In this document: one piece after another, positions 11,013-21,400 of the stretch
How positions within the stretch are numbered: the stretch's first letter is position 1
Layout of the letters: each line of letters opens with the position of its first letter
Assembly: GCA_002682825.1 (NCBI GenBank)
Contig: NOKP01000016.1
Location: 911,593-975,592 of the forward strand
DNA length: 64,000 nucleotides
DNA from: Neonectria sp. B-13
Taxonomy: Eukaryota > Ascomycota > Sordariomycetes > Hypocreales > Nectriaceae
Reading direction: 5' to 3'
Position numbers and translations under genes: made by a program
The notes under the pieces: generated by a model
What the model saw: only the letters and a program-made list of their open reading frames with translations
What the model was told of the DNA's origin: nothing
The model's database searches: none

Positions 11013-11527
11013 TTTCACATTATTTCTGACCAGCACACGAAACGTGTCTAGTGAGAAGGTTTTGTATGGTTGAGGTGGGCATACGTTAAAGTTGGCGAGG
11101 CAAAAGAGCCTCCTGACTCGGAGACTAACTTGCAAGCAGGTCTCTGGTTACTCGGTCCGAGTCATCAATACCAAGCTCGCTCGGTCTTTGAGGAGTAATT
11201 ATGAACAGAAAGCATGAACATTACAACAAAACTGATGTGTGTTGGAAAATCTGGGGCTAAGATGAAATGCCTAGAATACAGATATTTGGCGGAGAGTGAT
11301 CACAGGAAAGACATTTGATATTCACTAACGACTCGCGGCTAGAAACCACTCGTCAAACCTCAACAAGCATGGTATTTGCCCTATTCTTTCCTTTAAACAA
11401 CTTCTCAAAAAACGCCAGCCGAGAGCCGCTCCGGCTAAGCAACATCTTACAATACCCATTCCCTCCTCGTCGTCAAGCTTAGCTCACCACTCGCAAAACC
11501 TTATCCAGCCCATCAGGACAGCCATCA
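11013..11527. other. Intergenic region between convergent genes
   Basis: 515 bp between the stop codons of the DUF7580-type and SF3b2 genes. It presumably holds their 3' UTRs and terminators; I see no ORF or repeat of interest. Confidence 0.5.
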
Positions 11528-13399
11528 TTAGAATCTATACTTGCCCTGCTTCTTCTTCTCGCTCAGCTCAGCCTCCGTCTTCTGCCGCTTGCGGCTCTCC
11601 TGAGCGATCATCTCGCTAAGGTCGTCGTCGTACGCCCACTTAGCCCCGATGCCGTCTTCCTTCTTGCCCTCCTCGAACTTGCGCCGCAGGTCGTCCTTGC
11701 TGATGCCGTCGTTGTTGTGCAGCGCGTCCACGTCGAGCGCGACGTCGATGTCACCAGGCTTCTTGCGCTTGCGGGAGTCGTCCTCGGCGCCCAGGACCGG
11801 TATGCCCGTGTGCTGCACCTGCTTGAGGTCGTAAACACGGTCAGTGCCGAAGAAGCCCTCCGCTCGGACTTGTCGCTCGGGGAGGACGGTGTAGGCGGAG
11901 CGGGGAGCGCTCGACTCTTCCGTGTCGTGGCCGCGACGTTCCTTGCGCAGATCCATCTCGCCTCCAATGTTTGTCTCGACTCCTGTGCCATAATCAGGCT
12001 GTACTGTGCTAGCGTAGCCGCCAGGAGTCTCAAGACCGCTGGGTGTCTCCAGTCCCTCGGGGGCGTCTTCATCCTCCTCCTCCTCGGACTCCTCTTCCGA
12101 CTCCTCTTCTGACTCTTCTTCCTCTCTGGGTTGCAGCTCGCCCCATAGGTTACGCTCAACATTCTCGCCGGTCAAAGCCGGAGCCTGGGCAGCAGCCTGG
12201 TTCTGCGCGCCGTTCTGGGCAGTGAGGCCAAAGACATCACCACCATATAGGGGCCGGTTGAATTCATCGACGGGTGGCTTGCCCCAGCCACCGGGGTGGA
12301 AGCCCCATGAACCTCCTTGAGGCGGGGGAGCATTCAGACCAGGGATCTTCATCGTGGGATAAGAAGGAGGGGGGCCGAATCGTTGTTGGTTGATCAGCCA
12401 TGGCGGCGGTGCTCCAGGAGGCACTCCGAGGGCTTCCTTGGTTCCTTCGGTGAGGTCGCCGGGTCGGAAGTGTTGATAGTCCACCTCACTCTCCTTGCCC
12501 TCGTAGTAAACCTCGCCAAATCGAGTCAGTTCGGGCTTCGTCTGGAATCGGAAGAAGGCGTCGTAGAGTCTCTGGTAGTCGATGTCGAGCTTTCCCATCT
12601 TGGGCGCGACTCGTTCGCGCTGCTTCTGCTTCAACGATTGTTCGGCCTGCTTTTCAAGAACGGCATCCCGCATCTCGGTGATTCCAGTCTCGGCGATGAA
12701 CTTGGGGAGTCGGAACGGAGGCTTCTCGATACCTCTCTTGGAGGAGAGGTACTCCCTCTTCAATGCCCAGTGAGTTGGCACGGGCACAACGTTTCGTTGG
12801 GCCTTGATCTGGACGAGCAGGCGGGGATCCGACGCTGAGATATCTTGCCATTCCACGACCTCGGGAATCTTGACGAGAGCCTTGAGCTCGGCAATCGAGA
12901 GCTTGTTGAGCGCCTTTCTCTTCTTCTTGGATAGTTTTGGTGGACCTTCCTCATCGGCGTCGTCGGGGATGTCGTCGTCGTCGCCGAAGAATACGGTTCC
13001 TTGGTTTCCAGCATTTGCCTCCTTGGCAACCTCGTCCTCCTGAAGCGACACGCCAAACTTGGAAAAGATGTCCTTGTACATGGCAAACGCTGGGTCTTCG
13101 TCCAGCTCGTCCTCCGTGACAGGTCCATCGGCGGGCGCAGCGTTATCTGAATCATCGTTCTTCTTCACTTCGAGATCCGACACGGGCTCTGGGGCGGCTT
13201 CGCTCTCTTCGGGCTTGTCGTCGACGGCGGGCTCCTCGGTCTTCTCTGCGACAACCTGTGGCGCGTCAGCATTCGTGGGTACGGCGAGGCGAGGAACGCG
13301 GGAGGAGGGGGGCTTCGGGCGCACATCGACTTGAGCCTTCTTCTGCTCCTTCTTCTTCGCCCTTCGCATCTGGTTCTTGGTCATTTTTGGGGCCGCCAT
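11528..13399 (-). CDS. sf3b2: Splicing factor 3b subunit 2 (SF3b145/Cus1 homologue)
   Basis: A single uninterrupted exon of 623 residues starting at ATG 13399-13397. The protein is a subunit of the SF3b complex of U2 snRNP and helps anchor U2 at the branch site in the nucleus. The start is basic (MTKNQMRRAKKKEQKK). The conserved core begins with VEWQDISASDPRLLVQIKAQ (DUF382), followed by VPVPTHWALKREYLSSKRG and KPPFRLPKFI. The PSP proline-rich region follows (FGEVYYEGKESEVDYQ, FRPGDLTEGTKEALG, PPPWLINQQRFGPPPSYP), then GGWGKPPVDEFNRPLYGGDVFG. A long Glu/Asp/Ser block follows it. The C-terminal basic tail ends KKKQGKYRF, typical of the family. The gene is tail-to-tail with the DUF7580-type gene and divergent from the TPT transporter. 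Antisense ORFs here are shadows. Confidence 0.95.
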   Translation of the reverse strand: MAAPKMTKNQMRRAKKKEQKKAQVDVRPKPPSSRVPRLAVPTNADAPQVVAEKTEEPAVDDKPEESEAAPEPVSDLEVKKNDDSDNAAPADGPVTEDELDEDPAFAMYKDIFSKFGVSLQEDEVAKEANAGNQGTVFFGDDDDIPDDADEEGPPKLSKKKRKALNKLSIAELKALVKIPEVVEWQDISASDPRLLVQIKAQRNVVPVPTHWALKREYLSSKRGIEKPPFRLPKFIAETGITEMRDAVLEKQAEQSLKQKQRERVAPKMGKLDIDYQRLYDAFFRFQTKPELTRFGEVYYEGKESEVDYQHFRPGDLTEGTKEALGVPPGAPPPWLINQQRFGPPPSYPTMKIPGLNAPPPQGGSWGFHPGGWGKPPVDEFNRPLYGGDVFGLTAQNGAQNQAAAQAPALTGENVERNLWGELQPREEEESEEESEEESEEEEDEDAPEGLETPSGLETPGGYASTVQPDYGTGVETNIGGEMDLRKERRGHDTEESSAPRSAYTVLPERQVRAEGFFGTDRVYDLKQVQHTGIPVLGAEDDSRKRKKPGDIDVALDVDALHNNDGISKDDLRRKFEEGKKEDGIGAKWAYDDDLSEMIAQESRKRQKTEAELSEKKKQGKYRF

Positions 13400-14513
13400 G
13401 GCGAATTCGGAGTTGGCGACGGGCTCGTCGCGACCAGGAAGTGCTTGGGAGACGCGGCCGGGTTGGAGACCTGGGTCAGGAGCTGGAAGATGGCGTATAA
13501 ACCCGCGAGCGCAACGATGTACTGCTTCGGGTCTCTTCCCATTCCCAAAGCGAGGCGAAAGGGGAGCGATTTCAAGGTATGACCTGGAGAAGGGAGCGTG
13601 ATGAACGGAGACGTGAGAAAGTTAGACGAGCAGCGCAAGCTGGTTTAGTGAGGTGGAGTCTTTCGCGCAGTGACAGAACAGAACAAGCCTGGCGACTAAA
13701 AAAAAGAAGGGCTACCTGCGCTTAGCCGCGCTTACTGGCTGGTGCGTTATCAGCTTATCGGGCTCTGGGACGTGCAACCGGGGCGCGGCACTCGGGCTAA
13801 GTGCGGCAAAAATGGCCCAAAGGGGAAAGTGGGAAAATGGGTCGACCGGCACAGGCGCCACGTAACGGGCGGCGATGGTACTTCGTACTTTTGGACTTTT
13901 GGAGCTTGGCGCCCCTGTGATAATTATAGCGCCGAGAATGCGACGACGGGGGAGGGAGTGGGCGAGGGATTGGACATGGCGCACCAGTTGTAGTAGTCGG
14001 GCAGTTCTCGATCCTTCGTTTTGTTTTCCATGTCGAGTTCCGTGCCAATTTCCATTTCCATTTTAAACCTCTTTCTTTTGATGTCCTGTATCTAAGACTC
14101 TCGGCCTGCCATCCCCCGTCCCACAGCAGCAGACCTGACCAAAAGCCAAACCAAAACGTCATCTGCTCGCTGTCAGCGCGTCGTCATCTCCCTCCCTCAA
14201 CCACACGCACGACCTTCGACCTTCGACTTTCGACACCCCAACCTCTCGTGTGTCTCGGCTTCCGCCGCTTCCAGGGTATCGATAAGCAATGAGCACGCAG
14301 ATACATCGGCTGTAATTCGTCTCGTCACATCCCCCTCCTCCGATCCTCTGTCACTCGTTTGCATCATCTCCATCCTGCGCTTTCACTTTGGAGGGCCACG
14401 TTCTCCTCCGCCGTCGCCGTCGCCGTCGCCGTCGCACGCAGTGACGCAGGTCGCCAGCCTCCTCTACGACTCCCTCCGCGCCACGCCCCTCGCTCCACCA
14501 CCCTCTCGCCGCC
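13400..14513. promoter_or_regulatory. Intergenic region between divergent sf3b2 and TPT-family transporter
   Basis: About 1.1 kb with both promoters. The part before the transporter is pyrimidine rich (14160-14350) and holds four perfect CCGTCG units at 14411-14434, probably in the 5' UTR. Short ORFs such as 13381-13638 on the minus strand overlap the sf3b2 start in another frame and are not supported. Confidence 0.5.
14411..14434. repeat. (CCGTCG)4 hexanucleotide repeat
   Basis: Four perfect tandem CCGTCG units about 80 bp upstream of the transporter start codon. Confidence 0.85.
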
Positions 14514-16189
14514 ATGGAAAAGTTCCCCGACCTCATAGACCCGCCGATGGACGATCTCTCGCGATCGCCGAGCCCGCTCAAGCCGCCCCCGAGCTTCGCC
14601 AACGCCGGCCCGCCCCGAGCCTCCGATCGCTGGCTCCCCGTGGGCAGGCAAGACGCCAACCACGCCAGAGGCTTGGGATGGTCAACCGCTGGCCGGGGCC
14701 ATGCCAGACAGAAGAGTCTTGGCGATGCCTTCCGCAACATCAGAGCCCGCAATGGCAGTGTCAGCCAGAATGCCCAGGAGATTGCCGAAGCTCTCAGGGC
14801 GCCAGTGTCGCCTAAACTCATTGTACGCCATTCCGAACTGTCCTCAGACCTCCAGCATCTGCTACTCAACATCTGGCCTCGTCCAAGATCCAAGCGCTAT
14901 ACTAACGTTGCACCAAATAGATCCTGTGCCTGCTGTGGTACACCTCCTCGGCTCTCACAAACACCTCCTCCAAGTCCATCTTGAACGCCTTTGATAAGCC
15001 CGCCACCCTGACTCTCGTCCAATTCGCCTTCGTCTCTTCGCTATGTATCTCAGTTGCCAAGCTCGCCAGCGTCTTCCCTGTCCTGCGCACCAAGATCTCG
15101 GCCCTCCAGTATCCCATCCGAAAGCCAACCCGAGACGTTATCATGACCACCCTGCCTCTCGCCGTCTTCCAGATCGGCGGCCATCTGCTGAGCTCCGCCG
15201 CCACATCCAAGATCCCCGTCTCCCTCGTCCACACCATCAAGGGTCTCTCGCCGCTCTTCACCGTCGTCGCCTACAGGATCGTCTACGATATCAAGTACCC
15301 GACAGCGACCTACCTCTCCCTCATTCCCTTGACCCTGGGCGTCATGCTGGCCTGCTCGGGGAAGACGACCTATGGTGGTGAGCTGCTCGGTGTCATTCAA
15401 GCACTATTCGCCGCCATCATCTTTGTCACCCAGAACATCTTCTCCAAGAAGCTGTTCAACGAAGCTGCAAAGGCTGAGGCCGAGGCCCCTGGCGTCCCGT
15501 CTAAGAAGCTGGACAAACTCAACCTGCTTTGCTACTCGTCCGGCATGGCTTTCATTCTCACCATGCCGATCTGGTTCTGGAGCGAAGGTTTAGGCCTCCT
15601 CAGGAACATCTACCAAGAAGGTTCAATCGACCTGGTCAACGCTCCCAACGCGATGGATCATGGCCGATTGTCCATCGAATTTGCGTTCAACGGCGTTTCC
15701 CACTTTGCTCAAAACATCCTCGCCTTTGTGCTTCTCTCCATGGTCTCCCCTGTCACGTACTCCGTCGCCAGTCTGATCAAGCGTGTCTTCGTCATCATCC
15801 TGGCCATCATCTGGTTCAGGAGCCCGACTACGCCCATGCAGGCTGTGGGAATCGCTCTTACCTTCCTGGGGCTTTATCTCTACGACCGGACCAGCGAGAG
15901 CAACAAGGCCGACCGCAAGGCCCAGACGATGTCGCAGAGCAAAAGCCCTCTGCTACCCCTCACCACCAACGGCATCAGTACGTCCAACTTTGTCACCTCG
16001 CCGCGGAGTTCCGACTTGAGCGCCCACCCCTATAACGGAGGGTATCGCGCTCGCGGCGCCTCCGTGGACAAGAAGACGGACGAGAACGGCCGCCGCACTC
16101 CGTCTGGTGCCAACGCCGTCTGGCTCCCTCCAGGTACGCGGGCCGAAGACACTTGGCGAACCAGTGAACGGGCCCCCGGCTTCTCCTGA
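14514..16189 (+). CDS. TPT-family (Sly41-like) nucleotide-sugar/phosphate transporter
   Basis: Two exons, 14514-14822 and 14921-16189, give 525 residues; the 98-nt intron has ACTAAC 20 bp before its TAG and joins in phase 0. The first ~100 residues are hydrophilic and Pro/Ser-rich, presumably cytosolic. Ten or so hydrophobic segments follow, starting with ILCLLWYTSSALTNTSSKSI, the standard first helix of the triose-phosphate/solute carrier 35 group. Other family signatures are PVSLVHTIKGLSPLFTV, YKIKYP-like IVYDIKYPTATYLSLIP, ALFAAIIFVTQNIFSKKL and the last helices SLIKRVFVIILAIIWF and GIALTFLGLYLYD. In yeast, Sly41 acts in ER-Golgi membranes; the substrate here cannot be read from the sequence. 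The C-terminal ~90 residues are again hydrophilic. The start ATG has a good context and no upstream in-frame competitor was chosen. Confidence 0.88.
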
Positions 16190-16628
16190 ACCCGCGCGTC
16201 CCCCGGTTGGAGGCACGCTGCACGACGGTTTGCATGTTTTCTAATCACTTTTCACGTGCCGATCTTTCTGATTTTACCACTGGAGCTGGGATCTTATACC
16301 CTGGTTTGGAAGGGACAATTATCCAAACATGTAGACTACGGACTTTGTTTTTATGGCATCATTGACGACTAGGCGTTGTTTTTTAGAAAATGAAAATGAC
16401 TGCCCCCTTCCCAGTGCCGGTGGGGGACTGTTCGATAACCTGTATCATTACACGGATATGGACGGGTTTAAACTTGGCTTGAGATAGATGAGACACGAGT
16501 GTTATTCACACCACCAATTACATGATTTTGCATGTGCGACTCCTTATCTCTGTGTTGCGTGATGCCAATGTCCAGCTAATTTGTGTCGTGTGTTAACCAG
16601 GGTCTGGTCGACAGCCTCGTCAGGCTCA
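16190..16628. other. Intergenic region between convergent TPT transporter and orc5
   Basis: 439 bp between stop codons, presumed 3' UTRs; no other structure seen. The long plus-strand frame that starts here (16581-17576) is antisense to orc5 and is a shadow. Confidence 0.5.
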
Positions 16629-18087
16629 TCAATCGATCAACCATTCTTCCACCTCAACCCCTATACTCCGTCCAATCCCGCGTATCACCTCCCAGCCGAC
16701 ATTGATCCTCCACTTGCCACTGCGGTCCATGACGTCGCCGGCGCCGCCAACGCGGGTGAGCAGGCGCAGGCTGGCCAGGGTTGCGACAGCCATGCCCACG
16801 TCGCAGTCAAGGCCGGCAGCTCCCACGGCGCTACCCTCGGCCCACTCGGAACGCACGGCCGCGAAGATGGCCATCATGCGCTCCAGGACGAAGGCGTGCG
16901 CGCCGAGCAGCTTCCGCGCGATCTTGCGGTGCTTGGTGCGCGTGGCGTTGCGCGATGCAAACCCGCCGCGCCGCCGCTTGCGCCCGTGATGGTACGTCGA
17001 GAAGAGCGTGAGGTCGTGGCGTGTGGCGTTGTGAGAGGCCAGGTAGGCGGCGAGGAGGAGGAGGCGCGCGGCTGTGGGGAGGAGATTGGTGAGGTCTGTC
17101 GTAGGGACGGAGGGCTTGGTGGCGCCAGTGTCGGCTTCGCCCGGGCGGACGGACACGATGCTGGGGTTCAGCACCGACTCGTCCTGGAAGTGCACCCGAG
17201 CCGCGATCAACAGCTTGGAGAACTCCTTGGGGGTATGCGTGCCGGCCACGACGGGCGCCGTGAACCGCGGCCAGAGGGCGTGGCAGCCGTGGCGGAACGA
17301 GGGCAGCGTGCGGGAGGCGGATTTGGTAAGGGAGTCGTGGACGGCGGCGCAGAAGCGAGTCCAGAGGTCGGTGGTTTCTTGCTGCGTGGCGCCCGTGATG
17401 GCGGCGGGCGGCGTGAGGGCGAGGATCCGCACGAAGTCGGCTTTGGCGTAGGGTGGGAACTGGAGGGCGGCGGAGGACGGGGAGCGCAGGAAGCCGGCGG
17501 GAGGGGAGGTGACGACGAAGACGCAGGTGAGGCACGGGATCTAGGCGAGCATAGCATCAGTATCCAGGAGTCGTAGAAGGGATCACGAGTATCACAAGAG
17601 CACCCACCAGTTCAGACAGCCGCGCCAGGGCAGGGAGCAGCGTCGGCGGCGCATCCCGCTGGCGATCCACGGCATCCAGCACCAGCACGAAGCGCCAGCG
17701 CGCATCCCGCGTGGGATACTTGAGCATCTTGACCAGCTCGACCGTCAGCTGCGCCAGCGACTCGCAGCGGCGTGGCACATCCTCCCACTGCAGCGCATCC
17801 GCCACGGCGCCGACGATGCGCTCAAACAGGTGCCGCCCCGTGACGCACTGCACCGAGTTGACCACGGCCGCCGCCAGCGACGCGTGCGTCTTCAGCTGCT
17901 CGAGGACCTGCTCGACGATGGCCGACTTCCCGGTCGCCGCGGTTCCGTGGACGACGAGGTTTCGGCATGGCGCGGCGTCGGGGTGGAGGAGCGTTGTGAG
18001 AGAGCGGATCTGGCGCTCGCGGCACGGGAATGTCTGCAGCAAGGGCGTGAGAATGATTTCGTCGGGAAGGCTGAAGAGTGACGCCAT
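16629..18087 (-). CDS. orc5: Origin recognition complex subunit 5
   Basis: Two exons, 18087-17608 and 17540-16629, give 463 residues, near the usual ORC5 length; the 67-nt intron joins in phase 0. ORC5 is an AAA+ subunit of the complex that marks replication origins and loads MCM helicase in the nucleus. The N-terminus has FPCRERQIRSLTTLL, the conserved start of ORC5. Walker A is GTAATGKS at 48-55 and a Walker B-like strand is FVLVLDAVD. The middle continues VFVVTSPPAGFL and FPPYAKADFVRIL. The C-terminal part has LLLLAAYLASHN, the conserved ORC5 hallmark, followed by FVLERMMAIF and LLTRVG, and ends KWRINVGWEVIRGIGRSIG, matching the winged-helix end. The gene is much more GC-rich than mus7 next to it. 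It lies on the same strand as mus7, whose stop is 369 bp upstream. Confidence 0.93.
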
Positions 18088-18456
18088 GGTGATGCACCTT
18101 CAGAGTCCGCCCTCTCGTTTGTCGCTGAATTGGGCGTCTTGGAAGCCGTCGTAGAGTCGCTGGGAGACGCGTTTGGCGCGTCTCAACGTACGTCACTCGG
18201 GAAAATATCGGCCGTGCCAACAGCCAAGAGATCATGCACCAGACACTGTGCTTCTACCAAGCAAACATGAACTATACTTAAAATGTCGTTGAAAATGTCT
18301 TCGTTTCAACTCTTCGCAATACTTATCGAGTATTACTCTATATATACAATGCCTTATAATACGCCGTTCCATGATCCCGCCTGTACCGAAAATGCAACTT
18401 TTTTCCCAACTCAAAATCATGCCTTCGGGCTTCACCTAACGCCCATCCTATGCTCA
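18088..18456. promoter_or_regulatory. Intergenic region between mus7 stop and orc5 start
   Basis: 369 bp containing the mus7 3' end and the orc5 promoter; AT-rich around 18290-18360. No further gene seen. Confidence 0.45.
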
Positions 18457-21400
18457 TCAAAACAGAACGCTCATGCAATACCTCGCAGGGCGTAATGGCC
18501 CCCCAAACACCTTCTTATACCAGTCGTTCCATTGTCTTGTGCGTTCATACAAATCCTCTACCAGTTCCTCCAAATCCCACACTGGTTCATCCAACCCCTG
18601 GCCGGACTGGGTTGACGAAACCCCTTGTATAGTCATCTTGTTCCCGGTGACGATCCAATTTTTGCGTACGTCGTTTATGATGTTGTTTGTAAAACTTTTG
18701 ACGTGAGTGTCGACTTGTGTTGAATCGACTGTGGGTTGCCGTAGTCCCGACAAGAGAAGGCTTGGGTTCAGAGAGTAATCTGCAACGTCGAGGACATTGC
18801 CGATATAAGTCTCGGCTGTTTCGATACCCTTGCTTGCGTATTTGAGAGCTTGAGATATTCCCTCCCAGGCCACAGACGACGTTTGTGACGCAGAGAGTAC
18901 ATGGAGGAACGGCCACAGCTCATTGATCATCGACAGCACCTGCCTAAGCAAATGCACTTGCTCCTCCGTCAAAGGCCCATCGTTCTGACGAAGTTGATCC
19001 AGCCCGCTCACAAAGGCCTTAACGGTGACAAGCACATGTGGCAAGTCAGTTTCCGTTACTTCATGCGGGACAACATGGCGATTCAACAGCACCCGCAGTG
19101 CCTCCCCGTAAACGTCACCCAGCGGGAATGTGGAGCTTTCGAGAAACGACGCACGGATGATGGCGGGAAGCATCTTGCCGAAAATAAAGGCCAATATGCC
19201 CGGGTTCTTCATGCCTTTGTGAAGGAACTTGACTTCGTCCCTCAGTTTGTCTTTACTGAGTGACAGTTTGAAGCTGTTGAACAGGAAGAAGAACAGCTGG
19301 TGGGCAACCCTGGGGTCACCGTCGCTCAGTCGGAGTCCGTAAGAGAGCATGGCGGCTACTTGAAGCTGCGGGTCCTGGACTGAGGGCGAATATTCTTTGT
19401 TGATTTGGTAGAAGAAAGCATCGACTTTGCAGATCTCCGAGCCATGCGCCTTGATGAGAGCGATGATGTCTCGAATGAAGGCAACATAACTAGGATGCTC
19501 CGGAGCATCTTCTTGGGCCACTGTTCGCAGGTCACTTTTAATCTGCTGCATCACCGCCTTCAGCGTCTTCGAATGCTCCGACAGGATGTCCTTCTTGCGA
19601 GATGGCCCAGCAGCTCCGAGACATCGTCTCATCCAAGATATAGCGAATTCAAACATGTCCCGATTTGCGATGTAGTCCGGATTGATCGCGAGCCCGATGG
19701 CTGCTTCAGGAACAAATTCCTTTCCTTGTCGCTGCAGCTCTTGGGCAAGCTGATTCTCGTATGCCAGGTACTTGCGTGGTTTGACCATCGCCAGTGTCCA
19801 TACTTCGGAAAGTGTGAACCCGGCGTCATCGAAACCCTCAATGCCATGTCTGAAAAGAGTCGCAATGAACAAGACCAAAAACTTGCGCTGGCCAAGACTG
19901 ATCTTGGCGGGAACGTCTTCAAAGAGTCCGTACTTGCCAAGCTTGAACATGTCGCAAAGCCGCAGGGCACCGCCATTCATGAATCTCACGCCGAGTCTTG
20001 CGGAAAGGGTAACCGCTAGTTCGGTGCACTGCAGCTTTGCAATCGCCGGCAGCGCACCAAGCTTCTTGTCCCCACGTGCAGAGATGACGCACCGTGCCAT
20101 TGAGAAGAAGCTGCTGGACAGGTCATGATCAACCACCAAGAGCGCATCATCGGCTTGCGCCGAGTTCAAGAGCTGGCTTTCGCTTTGCTGGCTTTCCTCG
20201 CTTTCCTTGAAGTCGTCCACCCGAGACAAGAAAATCTCCAGCGTGGCTAAGGATGCTTGGAGAACAGACCAATTGAGCTCCGGGGGACATACGGAAAAGT
20301 GTTTGAACACATGCTGTAACTGGAGGGTGTTCAAAGCGAATGTGGCAGCTTCCAAATCCGCTGCATGTCTCATGACATCCAGAGAGGCAGTGGCAGAGAA
20401 GAGAACAACGTCCTGAACAGCAGCCCTGTTCAGGGCCACCATAGCATCAACCGTCTCGGAACTAATAGTGTTGCTAGCATCTTTAGACAACAATAAGAAT
20501 TGTTGGTGCATATCCGAGGCCACCGAATCAAACTGATTCATGATGGATTTGAAGAAAGTGTTCCTCCATTGAGCGAATGGCTTGAATGAGGTCGTTGCTT
20601 CCCCACATGCAATGATGAAATTGGCCAGTTGCTTCCACGCACGTAGGTTGATCAAGCACGCCTCCTTGTGTGAGCTCGCCGGAACGACAAGCCGCTCAAT
20701 CAGGTGAGCTCCAGGCCGCAAATCGGGCGGAGACGCCCAGAACAAAGTGCAGAGAAGGTCGTGGTGATTCCTCAATGCCGCCAGATCTCGCTCATGAACA
20801 ATCTGTTCCTTGAGATGTTGCCGGTTGTGATTTGGCATGGTGCGAGCAATCAGATTGCGAATGTCGTTTAGTGACCCGACTTCCCTTAGCTTTTTGATAC
20901 TCAAAGCCACAAGCTTGAGGAAGATATGAAAGCATCTGTCTTCCTTCTCAACAGCCAGCGATGGATTTCCGCCGAGCTCCTCTAGGAACCTTGGTGATCT
21001 GAAAACCTCTTCATTGCGGAGGTTGGCGAGGTTCTGGGAGCCAAAGAAGTCGAAGATGACGCCAACCACTGCCACACATTTGCGCCAACCCCATTGCTGA
21101 ACAAGGTAATGACATCGTCCAACCAACGCTCGACAGTAGTTGTTGAAGCTGGGAGACTGGCGCACATTTTCCTTGTAAAGTTGGAAGACCTTCTTCAACA
21201 GTTTTTGAGGCAGTGCCCAGCCATCAACAGAGGCATCATGCCTACTGCCTGCAACGACCATTCCCTTCTCGTTGAATTCGGTGAGTGGAAGTAGAGTGAA
21301 CATAGTCTTCCAAAGTCTTTCATGCTCTTGTGCATCCAGACTTGTCACAAGTTCGGGAGTAGCCATCACAGAGTATGTAACATCCCAGAAAGACGCCCGC

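Noticed and set aside
12317..12838. 173-codon plus-strand ORF antisense to sf3b2
   Set aside because: Shadow of the conserved sf3b2 frame.
13381..13638. 85-codon minus-strand ORF overlapping the sf3b2 start
   Set aside because: Out of frame with sf3b2 and no recognisable domain; at best a leader ORF.
16581..17576. 331-codon plus-strand ORF antisense to orc5
   Set aside because: Its composition (Gly, Arg, Glu, Ala-rich without domains) fits a shadow of the GC-rich orc5 frame.
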